DNA from: JALEVB01 sp022768265
Lineage (GTDB): Bacteria; Bacillota_I; Bacilli_A; Erysipelotrichales; Erysipelotrichaceae
Assembly (NCBI GenBank): GCA_034168985.1
Contig: JAXFJE010000022.1
Location: 62,001-126,000, forward strand
Direction of reading: 5' to 3'
DNA length: 64,000 bases
The notes under the pieces were generated by a model, which saw only the letters and a program-made list of their open reading frames with translations, ran no database searches and was not told where the DNA came from. Shown here in pieces: positions 8,398 to 16,111 of the stretch; the stretch's first letter is position 1; each line of letters starts with the position of its first letter. The translations under genes were made by a program, and so were the position numbers.

Positions 8398-9765
8398 ATG
8401 AAAACATTTCAAGATTTTAATTTGAATGCTGATGTTTTAAATTTTATCCACGAAAACAATTTTGAACATCCTACTAAAATACAGGAAGCTGTAATAAATG
8501 AAGTATTAAAACATAAAAGCGTAATTGCGATATCTGATACAGGAACCGGAAAAACTCATGCGTTTTTGATTCCACTTTTTAATATGATCGATCCATCTAT
8601 TGATGAAGTTCAAGCCGTGATTACGGCACCGACTAGAGAATTAGCTTTACAGATCTATAATCGTGCCAAAATGATGCAACAGGTAAATCCTGCCTTCAAT
8701 ATTCGTTTGATCACCGGAGGTATTGAAAAAGACAAGATGAGCGATAGCTTGAAAAAGCAACCGCATATGGTTATCGGAACACCTGGAAGGATCAAAGATT
8801 TATTTTTACAAGAATCGATCCTAAGAGTTGATAAAGCTAAGATTTTTGTAGTTGATGAAGCTGATATGACCTTAGAATTTGGTTTCTTGGATGATGTTGA
8901 TGCTATATGTTCACGAATGGGCCATGACTTGCAGATGTTAGCATTTAGTGCTACTATTCCGCAAGCATTAAGACCATTTTTGAAAAAATATATGGCTAAT
9001 CCTCAAACTATCCAGATCAAGGATGATAATAAGTTCAACCCGCGAATCGAACATGTATTAGTGCCATGTAAACATAAAAGTTATGCTGAAAAGATCCTAG
9101 ATATCTTACCAGGGTTTATGCCATATGTTTGTTTGATCTTTGCGAATACTCGTGAAGAAGCCGCAAATGTTGCACAAACATTACGTGACAACAAACAGAA
9201 GGTAGTAGAGATCCATGGTGGCTTGCAAGCTCGTGAGCGTAAACAAGCGATGCGTCAATTAGCTAATTTGGAGGAATCATATGTGGTTGCTACAGATATT
9301 GCGGCTAGGGGTATTGATATTGAAGGGATTACGCATGTCATCAGCTGTGGTTTACCAAGTGAATTAGATTTCTATATTCACCGTTCAGGACGTACAGGAC
9401 GTGCTGGAAAAGATGGAACTTGTTTCTTGTTATATCATGAACAAGATGATCATAACATTAAACTTTTAGCTAAAAATGGCATCAAGTTCAATCATCGAGA
9501 CTGTAAAGCAGGTAAGTGGCGTAATTTAAAACCATATGGTTCGAAACCTTATCGAACCAATGATCTACGCGAAAAAGAGATCGCCATGAAATTACGTCGT
9601 AAAAATGAAAAAGTCAAACCTGGTTATAAGAAAAAACGTAAGATGGAAATCGAAAAGATCAAACGCCAAGAAAGAAGAGATTATATCAAAGCACAAATCA
9701 AAGCGCAAAGAAAAGAAATGTTCAAAAAGCGTCAAATTGAAAAAAATCAAATGAAACAAAAATAG
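8398..9765 (+). CDS. cshB: DEAD-box RNA helicase, CshB-like
   Basis: A 455-residue ATP-dependent RNA helicase for ribosome assembly, mRNA decay or cold growth. Ordered motifs: Q motif region (PTKIQEAVI), motif I SDTGTGKT, PTREL, motif II DEAD (VVDEADM), SAT, then helicase C with ATDIAARGID and HRSGRTGRAG. The last 60 residues are a very basic tail (KPGYKKKRKMEIEKIKRQ), typical of CshB/YqfR and likely to bind RNA. RBS GAAAGGA, ATG 8398. A possible -10 TATAAT lies at 8366-8371. Confidence 0.9.
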   Translation: MKTFQDFNLNADVLNFIHENNFEHPTKIQEAVINEVLKHKSVIAISDTGTGKTHAFLIPLFNMIDPSIDEVQAVITAPTRELALQIYNRAKMMQQVNPAFNIRLITGGIEKDKMSDSLKKQPHMVIGTPGRIKDLFLQESILRVDKAKIFVVDEADMTLEFGFLDDVDAICSRMGHDLQMLAFSATIPQALRPFLKKYMANPQTIQIKDDNKFNPRIEHVLVPCKHKSYAEKILDILPGFMPYVCLIFANTREEAANVAQTLRDNKQKVVEIHGGLQARERKQAMRQLANLEESYVVATDIAARGIDIEGITHVISCGLPSELDFYIHRSGRTGRAGKDGTCFLLYHEQDDHNIKLLAKNGIKFNHRDCKAGKWRNLKPYGSKPYRTNDLREKEIAMKLRRKNEKVKPGYKKKRKMEIEKIKRQERRDYIKAQIKAQRKEMFKKRQIEKNQMKQK

Positions 9766-9791
9766 GCTGTCAACAAGATTGACAGCTTTTT
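9766..9791 (+). terminator. Rho-independent terminator of cshB
   Basis: GCTGTCAA (9766-9773) / TTGACAGC (9779-9786), 5-nt loop CAAGA, then TTTTT. Confidence 0.9.
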
Positions 9792-9796
9792 AAATT

Positions 9797-9826
9797 AAAA
9801 AGGATCAGAAGTTAGCTTCTGATCCT
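9797..9826 (-). terminator. terminator of the minus-strand pterin-synthase remnant
   Basis: A perfect 11-bp hairpin (AGGATCAGAAG 9801-9811 / CTTCTGATCCT 9816-9826) followed, on the minus strand, by a T-run. It sits just past the stop of the broken gene and is well conserved despite decay of the gene. Confidence 0.8.
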
Positions 9827-9838
9827 GCAAGTTAATTA

Positions 9839-10403
9839 TTAAGGTTTTTTATATCCACATTTTAGACAAACACCATTTTCATTTAAAGCAATGCCACATA
9901 GTGGACAACGATCGATATCATTATGAGTATCGAATTCACAAGAAGCGACATTTACACCACTTGTGAAGGTGATTTTAGCGATATTCATTATCTTTTAAAA
10001 GATCATAAACATTCTTGATCGTACCTTCAACGGTCAAGGTTTCTTTAGTAACCACCAAACGGCATTAAGGATAAGCTGTTGCTAGTTCTGTTTTAAAAGC
10101 AGGATCTTTCATCGTGTTTTGTGGTGAACCAGCTTTGATACCTTGTTTTTCATAAACATCTAAGATTGCAGGAAGCAAAGGATCATCTTCTCTTAAGATC
10201 AAAACATGATCGAAATTCTTAAATACTTCCCAAGCGGTCTTTTGGATCTTGTTACATGGGAAAACCATATTAACACCAAGTACAACGGTATCTTCAACTT
10301 CGATGGTCAATATTCCTGTATGACCGTGTAAATATTAGGCTTCACCTTTAAAACCAAAAAATCTGTGCGCATATTGTAAGTCTAATGTTGTGATACTTCT
10401 CGT
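9839..10403 (-). pseudogene. broken 6-pyruvoyl-tetrahydropterin synthase-like gene with C-terminal zinc ribbon
   Basis: Read on the minus strand, fragments line up as one protein: RSITTLDLQYAHRFFGFKGE, LHGHTGILTIEVED, a central block with FPCNKIQKTAWEVFKNFDH and LATAYP, CRLVVTKETLTVEGTIKNVY, then KITFTSGVNVASCEF and a zinc ribbon CPLCG...CLKCG. The YAHRFF...LHGHTG histidines are the zinc ligands of the PTPS/QueD family. Damage seen: start codon ATG changed to ACG at 10403 behind a good AAGGAG; in-frame TAA after KGEA and after LATAYP; and a frameshift near 9985. The only undamaged piece is the last 49 codons (ATG 9988 to stop 9839), which could still be translated as a tiny zinc-ribbon peptide. 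The sequence would need several independent errors to be an intact gene. Confidence 0.8.
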
Positions 10404-10473
10404 TTAATGCTCCTTCTTTGATCTTGTAAGTTGGCGTACTTACCAAACGTTGAATAATTTTAATATTATTTGA

Positions 10474-10848
10474 CTAATGGTGAGAATTAAATTTTGCGCG
10501 ACAATCAGGGCAAACATAAAATACTTTTAAATCATAGTACAGAAACTGTTCGCTTAATTGTGCTTTTAGCGATGAAGATAGATCTAAAAAGCTTATATCC
10601 ATTAATTTTCCGCATTTTTCACAAACTAAATGATCATGTTTTACGATACGATCGTAGCGATCGCTATATCCTTCAATGGAAACGCGCCGGATCAACTTAT
10701 CCTCGCATAGTTTGTTCAAATTATTATATACGGTTGCTAAAGAAACTTTAGGGTAGAACTGTTGTAATTCTTCGTAAACCTCTTCCGCTTTTAAATGTTT
10801 ATCAGCTGAGTTAATGAACTCATAGATTTGTTTTTCATACTTAGTACT
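10474..10848 (-). pseudogene. perR: PerR/Fur-family regulator lacking a start codon
   Basis: The frame is open for 124 codons from 10848: a winged helix (KAEEVYEELQQFYPKVSLAT, VYNNLNKL), the metal-site HDH, and two structural-zinc CxxC pairs (CEKCG, CPDCR). The codon where the start should be (10851-10849) reads TAA, directly behind GGTGGAG, as if two bases of TTAATGAGT had been lost. The next in-frame start candidate, TTG 10719, would remove the DNA-binding helix. PerR-type sensors repress peroxide-defence genes with Fe/Mn. Either the gene is freshly dead, or a small sequence error hides the start. The neighbour is also broken, which favours decay. Confidence 0.75.
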
Positions 10849-10868
10849 TTAAATCTCCACCTTTCGAA

Positions 10869-10897
10869 TTTAGAATTATTCTAAATATATGTGTCAA
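10869..10897 (-). promoter_or_regulatory. promoter of the perR-like gene with overlapping Per box
   Basis: Minus strand TTGACA (10897-10892), 17-nt spacer and TCTAAA (10874-10869). The palindrome TTAGAATTATTCTAA (10870-10884), a 7-1-7 inverted repeat close to the Per-box consensus TTATAATNATTATAA, covers the -10 and spacer, so the regulator would repress its own promoter. Confidence 0.8.
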
Positions 10898-10928
10898 GCA
10901 TAAATGTGAAAAAAACCGATTTTCTATC

Positions 10929-10956
10929 AAAAAAAACAATCCTAATTAAAGGATTG
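10929..10956 (-). terminator. Rho-independent terminator of ispG
   Basis: Minus-strand hairpin CAATCCT/AGGATTG (10937-10943 and 10950-10956) followed by eight T's. Confidence 0.85.
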
Positions 10957-10981
10957 CTTTTTGATATTGCCTTAAGCTAGG

Positions 10982-12043
10982 TTAGTGATGATTGATCATT
11001 TGTAAAATTTCTGCTTTCAAAGTTGCTACTAACTCATCTTGAGGTACGGTTTTGATCAATTGTCCTTTTTTAAAAAGTAAACCTTGATCTTTACCACCAG
11101 CAATACCGATATCTGCTCGTGATGCTTCCTGAGGGCCATTTACAGGACATCCCATGATAGCGACAGTGATATCAGCATTAATGGTATTTAAGAAAGCTTC
11201 GATTTCTTTGACGATCGGTAACATATCATATTGGATTCTACCACAAGTAGGGCAAGATATTAAGTTAGGCACATTGTCGATCAGATCAAAACATTTTAAT
11301 AATTGCTTACCAATGATCAGTTCATCTTCTGGTTCACTAGAAACGCTGATGCGAATGGTATCACCAATGCCATCATTTAACAATGTTCCTAATGCAGCGC
11401 TTGATTTGATGGAACTAGTCATGAAAGTTCCTGCTTCCGTTACTCCTAGATGTAAAGGATAAGGGAAAGTTTGGCTTGCTAAACGGTAGGCATCGATACA
11501 TAATTGGACATCGCTAGATTTAAAAGATAGACAAATATCATAAAAATCCAATGCTTCTAAGATATCTACGTGCTTTTTGGCACTTTCGATCATAGCTTGC
11601 GCACATGGTTGTCCATATTTTGTTAAAAGTTCTTTTTCTAAAGAACCAGCATTGATACCGATGCGAATCGGTACATGATGTTTTTTACAGGCTTCGACGA
11701 CTTGTTTGACATTATCTAAAGAGCCGATATTTCCAGGATTGATCCTGATCTTATCTATACCATTTTCAATAGCTATCAACGCAAGTTGATGGTTAAAATG
11801 TATGTCAGCAACCAAAGGGATGGATGTTTGCTGTTTGATTGCTTTGATGGCTTGGGCATCTTGAGCATCAAGGATCGCTAAACGCGCAATTTCACAACCA
11901 TTTTGTTGTAAACGGTTGATTTGAGCTACCGTAGCTTCAATATCTTTGGTTTTCGTGTTGCACATTGACTGTAAGACACAACGATCTTGACCGCCGATCT
12001 GGATATTACCAACCATTATTTTTCGTGTTTCTGTTCTTTTCAT
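10982..12043 (-). CDS. ispG: 4-hydroxy-3-methylbut-2-en-1-yl diphosphate synthase
   Basis: IspG (GcpE) makes HMBPP in the MEP pathway with a [4Fe-4S] cluster; ispH in this window acts next. The 353-residue protein has a TIM-barrel part (VADIHFNHQLALIA, RINPGNIG) and the cluster cysteines in SCPTCGR and GCPVNGP. The usual NGPGEA is NGPQEA here, a small departure. ATG 12043 is chosen since GGGTGAT precedes it and a TATAAT (12065-12060 on the minus strand) overlaps the earlier ATG at 12061, which therefore cannot be within the mRNA. Confidence 0.95.
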   Translation of the reverse strand: MKRTETRKIMVGNIQIGGQDRCVLQSMCNTKTKDIEATVAQINRLQQNGCEIARLAILDAQDAQAIKAIKQQTSIPLVADIHFNHQLALIAIENGIDKIRINPGNIGSLDNVKQVVEACKKHHVPIRIGINAGSLEKELLTKYGQPCAQAMIESAKKHVDILEALDFYDICLSFKSSDVQLCIDAYRLASQTFPYPLHLGVTEAGTFMTSSIKSSAALGTLLNDGIGDTIRISVSSEPEDELIIGKQLLKCFDLIDNVPNLISCPTCGRIQYDMLPIVKEIEAFLNTINADITVAIMGCPVNGPQEASRADIGIAGGKDQGLLFKKGQLIKTVPQDELVATLKAEILQMINHH

Positions 12044-12059
12044 ATTATCACCCATTAAC

Positions 12060-12065
12060 ATTATA
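12060..12065 (-). promoter_or_regulatory. -10 element of ispG
   Basis: Minus-strand TATAAT in the context TTGTTGTATAATG, about 17 nt before the chosen ATG; no clear -35 box. Confidence 0.5.
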
Positions 12066-12108
12066 CAACAAAATAGAGCTTAAATTATTTTTTTCATAAA
12101 TAAATGCT

Positions 12109-12137
12109 TTGCTAAAGAATTAATCTTATGTTATACT
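12109..12137 (+). promoter_or_regulatory. promoter of rpmG
   Basis: TTGCTA (12109-12114), 17-nt spacer, TATACT (12132-12137), divergent from ispG. Confidence 0.75.
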
Positions 12138-12168
12138 ACTTATGCGAATTTTAAAGGAGGGTAGCACA

Positions 12169-12321
12169 ATGCCAAGAGAGAATATTACTTTCAAATGTTC
12201 AGTGTGTGGTGAAGAAAACTACATCGGTACTAGAAATAAACGTAAACATACAGAAAAAATGGAAATTCAAAAATACTGTCCAGTTTGCCGTAAGAAAACA
12301 TTACATAAGGAGAAAAAATAG
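12169..12321 (+). CDS. rpmG: 50S ribosomal protein L33
   Basis: A 50-residue zinc-ribbon ribosomal protein of the large subunit with two CxxC pairs (CSVCGEENY, CPVCRKK), the zinc-binding form of L33. The pattern TRNKRKHTEKMEIQKYCP is characteristic. RBS AAAGGAGGG, ATG 12169. It has its own promoter and a terminator overlapping its stop codon, so it is probably transcribed alone. Many Firmicutes keep a second, zinc-free L33 paralogue; none is in this window. Confidence 0.95.
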   Translation: MPRENITFKCSVCGEENYIGTRNKRKHTEKMEIQKYCPVCRKKTLHKEKK

Positions 12322-12337
12322 CCAAAGGGCTATTTTT
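12315..12337 (+). terminator. Rho-independent terminator of rpmG
   Basis: AAAATAGCC/GGCTATTTT with loop AAAG and a T-run, overlapping the rpmG stop. Confidence 0.85.
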
Positions 12338-12350
12338 AATTTATTAGTAC

Positions 12351-12947
12351 ATGGAAGTTAAAACGATAGTCGTAGGTTTTTTTGCAACCAACTGTTATCT
12401 ATTGATCGAAAATGGTCATTGTTTGATCATTGATCCAGGGAAAAAAGCAGATAAGATCATTGCAAGCGTTGGAGAGCTAGTGGTAGATGCTATATGTTTG
12501 ACCCATGGACATTTTGATCATATCCAAGCTGTTGATGAACTGGCTGAGCATTATGCTTGTCCGATATACATCGATCAAGAAGATGAAAAGTTAATTAGAA
12601 ATTGTCCTTATAATAAAATGGCTGGTTATACAGGAAAGATCGTTCATGATGTCTTAAATTACACTTATCCTTTGATCAAGATCAAAGATTATCAATTGCA
12701 AATCATCAAAGCCAGCGGTCATACGGATGGCAGCGTATTGTTGCTTTATAAAGGCGTGATGTTTGCTGGTGATGTATTATTTAAGGGCAGTATCGGTAGA
12801 TGTGATTTGTATTCGGGAAATGATGCCAAGATGCATCAAAGCTTAAAAATGATCAAGGAATTAGACCCGGATCTAATCGTTTATCCAGGTCATGGGGAAG
12901 CTACGACCCTAGCTGAGGAGCTACAAAATAATTATTATTTACGTTAA
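12351..12947 (+). CDS. metallo-beta-lactamase-fold hydrolase (YqgX/GloB-like)
   Basis: A 198-residue hydrolase with the metal-binding THGHFDH motif (residues 51-57), further ligands in ASGHTDGS and FAGDVLF, and PGHGE near the end. Family members hydrolyse thioesters such as S-lactoyl-bacillithiol or glutathione, but the substrate here is not known. It precedes comGA, as yqgX precedes the comG region in Bacillus. In-frame TAG at 12345 fixes ATG 12351 as the first possible ATG, yet no Shine-Dalgarno sequence is visible; the message may be leaderless or translated by read-through coupling. A terminator follows. Confidence 0.85.
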   Translation: MEVKTIVVGFFATNCYLLIENGHCLIIDPGKKADKIIASVGELVVDAICLTHGHFDHIQAVDELAEHYACPIYIDQEDEKLIRNCPYNKMAGYTGKIVHDVLNYTYPLIKIKDYQLQIIKASGHTDGSVLLLYKGVMFAGDVLFKGSIGRCDLYSGNDAKMHQSLKMIKELDPDLIVYPGHGEATTLAEELQNNYYLR

Positions 12948-12978
12948 GTTTATAAGCATAGTCTTATAAACTTTTTTT
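12946..12978 (+). terminator. Rho-independent terminator before the comG operon
   Basis: AAGTTTATAAG (12946-12956) / CTTATAAACTT (12963-12973), loop CATAGT, long T-run; overlaps the hydrolase stop codon. Confidence 0.9.
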
Positions 12979-13026
12979 TAGGAAGCATATCATAAGCCGT
13001 ATATATTTAAGCAAGGAGGGAGGTAA

Positions 13027-13959
13027 ATGGAACAACGCTTAAATGAATTATTAATGCTCGCTTTGAAAAATCATGCTACCGACATTCATTTTACTTTAAA
13101 ACCAGATAGCGTCTTGATCGAACTAAGGATCAATAAAAAACTTTATAGCGTAAAACCTAAAGAAAATGATCAACAGTTTTATCGTTATTTGATGTATCGT
13201 GCTAATCTAGATCTAGCGCTTAGATCTATGCCACAAACGGGTAATTTTGCTTTAAAGCTAGAAGGTCAAAAAATAGCATTGCGTTTTGCTTGTTTAAATG
13301 CTCCCAATATATCATGCGGAGTTTTAAGACTATTAAATAATCATGAAAAGCTCCAACTTGAAGATCTTAGTTATGATAGGCAAATCATCAATCATTTAAA
13401 GCAAGTATGTCAATTAACTTGTGGCCTTGTTATCTTTAGCGGACCTACCTCAAGTGGGAAAACGACAACCTTGTATACGCTTTTGCAACACATCCAACAT
13501 AAAAAAATCTATACCTTGGAAGATCCCATCGAAGTATACGATGATCATTATGTGCAATTACAGATCAATGAAGCCAATAATTTTAGCTATGCTCAAGGGA
13601 TCAAACAATTGATGCGGCATGATCCAGATATCATCATGATCGGTGAGATAAGAGATGAGATTGCCGCAAAAATGGCAGTACGCTGTGCATTGACGGGACA
13701 CTTGGTCTTTACGACCATTCATGCTAGTAATTGCCTTTTAGCAATTGAAAGGATGCTAGAACTAGATGTGCCTTCGTTACAGCTGAAAGATAGTTTATCT
13801 TATGTTTTTAATCAGCGGCTGATGGAAAGTTTTGAGGGTTTTACAGGTATTTATGAGGTGCTAGATCCTGCAGAAATTGCTTATTTTTTTAATCATAAAA
13901 GCTTACCGATAGATCATGAAACGATGGAAGATAAATTGGCTAAAAGCAATAACTACTAA
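13027..13959 (+). CDS. comGA: ComGA, competence pseudopilus assembly ATPase
   Basis: A 310-residue traffic ATPase of the GspE/PilB family that powers assembly of the ComG pseudopilus for DNA uptake, at the inner face of the membrane. Walker A GPTSSGKTTT, Asp box EDPIE, Walker B IIMIGEIRDE and His box LTGHLVFTTIHASN are all present. It lacks the tetracysteine domain and long N-terminal region of secretion ATPases, as normal for ComGA. RBS AAGGAGGGAGG, ATG 13027. First gene of the comG operon; no ComK box or cin box that I can recognise precedes it. Confidence 0.93.
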   Translation: MEQRLNELLMLALKNHATDIHFTLKPDSVLIELRINKKLYSVKPKENDQQFYRYLMYRANLDLALRSMPQTGNFALKLEGQKIALRFACLNAPNISCGVLRLLNNHEKLQLEDLSYDRQIINHLKQVCQLTCGLVIFSGPTSSGKTTTLYTLLQHIQHKKIYTLEDPIEVYDDHYVQLQINEANNFSYAQGIKQLMRHDPDIIMIGEIRDEIAAKMAVRCALTGHLVFTTIHASNCLLAIERMLELDVPSLQLKDSLSYVFNQRLMESFEGFTGIYEVLDPAEIAYFFNHKSLPIDHETMEDKLAKSNNY

Positions 13960-14944
13960 AAGTGAAGGTCATCTTAAAGAATTTGACCTAATTGCGATCG
14001 ATAAATTATTAAATTCAGGATTTGCTTTTAAAGACTGTTTGGAACTTTTAAAAAATAAGCAAAATGAAAAAATATTCGACGAAATCGATGAAAGATTGCA
14101 ACAAGGTGAAATGATCGAAGATTTTTTCAAAAACTATTTAACAGCACAATATGCTAGTTATTTTACTTCTTTGATCCGCTTTGAAGCTTTTAATACTAGC
14201 CTTAGTTTGATGAATGAAATGGTTAGTTCAGATAATAAGCAAAAGCAGCTTTACTTAAAGAATTTGACCTATCCTGCAGCTATTTTTATCGCTACGATCT
14301 TGGGAATTTACTTCTTTAATCTATGGGTGTTTCCCAGTTTGCTTGGCGTAATGGCTAGCTTTGCTAAAGCGAATAGTCTGGTTTTAGGCATGCAAAAAGC
14401 TATTTCATGGCTGACAAATTGTTTTTTGTTCTTGATGATCTTTGTACTAGCTGTAATCTTGTACTATAAACAGCCAGCTAAACAAGTAAAAGGCTTTTTG
14501 CTCTATCAACGTATTTTTTCGCAAGGTTTTTGGCAAGATTTTGTAACGAATGATTTTGTACGCTTCTTTTATCATTGTCAAAAAAGAGGTTTATCGACCC
14601 AACAAAGCATGAAAGTGATGGAAAATCTTCATCATCAACCGTTAGTAGCTTTTGTTGCCACTTGTATCGATAAACAATTACAGCAGGGGGAGATGTTTGA
14701 AAAAGCCATGAATCTATACTTTTTGGATAAAACTTTATACAAGTTCATGGTCATAGCAGTCAATACAAGTAAAATTGATGAAATGTTGAAGGGCTATATG
14801 GAACTAAATGCCTTAAAAGTAGAAAAACAATGTCAAAGAATTAGTCGAAGCTTACAGTTATTTGCTTATAGCTTGATGGGTATCATGCTTGTTTATGTAT
14901 ATCAAATTTTATTGATGCCTTTAGGGATGATCGCACAGTTATAG
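13916..14944 (+). CDS. comGB: ComGB, competence pseudopilus membrane platform
   Basis: A 342-residue type II secretion F-domain membrane protein with membrane segments near residues 122-145, 170-190 and 318-338. It is the platform partner of ComGA. It overlaps comGA by 44 nt; ATG 13916 has no clear ribosome site, and no other ATG, GTG or TTG precedes the conserved region, so translation is probably coupled to comGA. Position and topology give the name; sequence signatures in this family are weak (FYHCQKRGLSTQQSMKVM). Confidence 0.88.
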   Translation: MKRWKINWLKAITTKSEGHLKEFDLIAIDKLLNSGFAFKDCLELLKNKQNEKIFDEIDERLQQGEMIEDFFKNYLTAQYASYFTSLIRFEAFNTSLSLMNEMVSSDNKQKQLYLKNLTYPAAIFIATILGIYFFNLWVFPSLLGVMASFAKANSLVLGMQKAISWLTNCFLFLMIFVLAVILYYKQPAKQVKGFLLYQRIFSQGFWQDFVTNDFVRFFYHCQKRGLSTQQSMKVMENLHHQPLVAFVATCIDKQLQQGEMFEKAMNLYFLDKTLYKFMVIAVNTSKIDEMLKGYMELNALKVEKQCQRISRSLQLFAYSLMGIMLVYVYQILLMPLGMIAQL

Positions 14945-14952
14945 GAGGGCTT

Positions 14953-15252
14953 ATGAAATTAAAAAAAGGTTTTACGATGTTGGAAATGATCATTGTTGTA
15001 TGTATCTTATCGATCTTGTTTTTGTTGACGATACCTAATATTCAAAATGTGATGAATATCGTTGATGATAAAGGGTGCAAAGCTCTAGTTAAGGTGGTAG
15101 ATGCGGCTATCGTAGAGTATAAGCTACAATACGATGAGTATCCAGGTGATATAACAGATTTGGTAAATGCAGGTTTATTATCCCAAGAGCAGACTTCTTG
15201 TTCTAACGATAAAAACATATATATAAACGGGGGACAGGCATATGCTCAATAA
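14953..15252 (+). CDS. comGC: ComGC, major competence pseudopilin
   Basis: A 99-residue type IV-type pilin. The prepilin motif KKGFTMLEMIIVV has the cleavage site after Gly6 with Glu at +5, followed by a hydrophobic helix. A prepilin peptidase (ComC) would process it; none is in this window. RBS AGGAGG, ATG 14953. The short globular part contains two cysteines (GCKALV, TSCSND) that may form the disulfide known from ComGC. Confidence 0.93.
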   Translation: MKLKKGFTMLEMIIVVCILSILFLLTIPNIQNVMNIVDDKGCKALVKVVDAAIVEYKLQYDEYPGDITDLVNAGLLSQEQTSCSNDKNIYINGGQAYAQ

Positions 15253-15553
15253 GCGAGGTTTTACGATGTTAGAGATGGTTATTTGCCTTATGATCATCAG
15301 CATAATCAGCTTGCTTGGTTTAAACTTTAAAGAGCTTAAAATTAAAGATTATCATCAATTTATCTATGATTATTGGTTAGCTCAATTAGCGAGCATGCTC
15401 AATAGAGAAAATGTAAATGTGGATATGCAAGGTTGTAATTTTAGCTTTCCAGCTTATTTTAATAGCAAGGGTAATATCAATATGGCGCAAACGATTGAGT
15501 GCGATGGTAAACAGATCACGATTCAGCTGGGTCCAGGGCGCTTGGTATACTAA
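15242..15553 (+). CDS. comGD: ComGD, minor pseudopilin
   Basis: A 103-residue minor pilin with prepilin motif KRGFTMLEMVICL and a single hydrophobic helix, overlapping comGC by 11 nt. Assigned ComGD by order in the operon. The C-terminal part is beta-rich and poorly conserved. Confidence 0.85.
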   Translation: MLNKRGFTMLEMVICLMIISIISLLGLNFKELKIKDYHQFIYDYWLAQLASMLNRENVNVDMQGCNFSFPAYFNSKGNINMAQTIECDGKQITIQLGPGRLVY

Positions 15554-15761
15554 TAAAGGCTTTATTTTATTTGATGCTTTGATCTGCGTAATTGTATGCA
15601 GCGTCACAGTGATGTTAGTTTCGTCTGTAAGCACGGTTAAAAACGCATATAACGATGTTTATCATATGAACATACAAAATATCGATGATACTTCTTTGGA
15701 GTGTATAAACGCTTTAGAACCATGGGAAACAAAAGAGGCTCAACCTACATCGACACCCTGA
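15504..15761 (+). CDS. comGE: ComGE-like minor pseudopilin
   Basis: An 85-residue protein whose NKGFILFDALICVIVCS segment (about residues 18-34) has the prepilin pattern, then a short periplasmic-type tail. I chose ATG 15504, which gives a 19-residue positively charged leader; the frame is open further upstream but that part is out of phase with comGD coding and looks spurious. It overlaps comGD by 50 nt and comGF by 40 nt. The cleavage site is degenerate (Asp instead of Glu at +5). Named by position only. Confidence 0.6.
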   Translation: MVNRSRFSWVQGAWYTNKGFILFDALICVIVCSVTVMLVSSVSTVKNAYNDVYHMNIQNIDDTSLECINALEPWETKEAQPTSTP

Positions 15762-16111
15762 TCGTATTATTGATAACCTTAGCATTTTTGCCCTTAAGCT
15801 TAAGTTGTTTTAAGATAGCATCACACTTTAGTTATGATGAGCATCTACAAAATGAGATTGGTATATTGCAATTACGTAATATCCTTGCATTAAGTCAAAA
15901 TATCCAAGTAACGACTAATACCTTGACTTTTAAATATGCTGGCAAAATCTATGAGCTATATGAAACTAATGAAAGGTTGATCTTGACACCTGGTACGCAG
16001 ATCATCTTATGCGATATCCAACAGGTTTATTTTAATTTAGAAGGAAAAATCATTTACATTAATTATGTGCAAGAAGACAAGAGTTTTAAAAAAGCCCTCA
16101 TGGTGGCGTGA
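15722..16111 (+). CDS. comGF: ComGF-like minor pseudopilin
   Basis: A 129-residue protein with a short N-terminal basic segment and hydrophobic helix (STYIDTLIVLLITLAFLPL), then a beta-rich domain (TLTFKYAGKIYELYETN, IIYINYVQED) that resembles ComGF. The start is ambiguous: ATG 15722 or GTG 15701, neither with a good ribosome site, so coupling to the upstream frame is likely. The canonical Gly-Phe-Thr cleavage site is replaced by RGSTYID. Order in the operon supports ComGF. Confidence 0.7.
   Translation: MGNKRGSTYIDTLIVLLITLAFLPLSLSCFKIASHFSYDEHLQNEIGILQLRNILALSQNIQVTTNTLTFKYAGKIYELYETNERLILTPGTQIILCDIQQVYFNLEGKIIYINYVQEDKSFKKALMVA

Noticed and set aside
10065..10310. A separate 81-residue minus-strand gene
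   Set aside because: It is the middle of the broken pterin-synthase-like gene; homologous sequence continues in the same frame beyond both ends.
12979..13026. Search for a ComK box or SigX/ComX cin box before comGA
   Set aside because: No TACGAATA-like or AAAAN5TTTT pair with correct spacing is convincing; CGTATATATTT alone is not enough.
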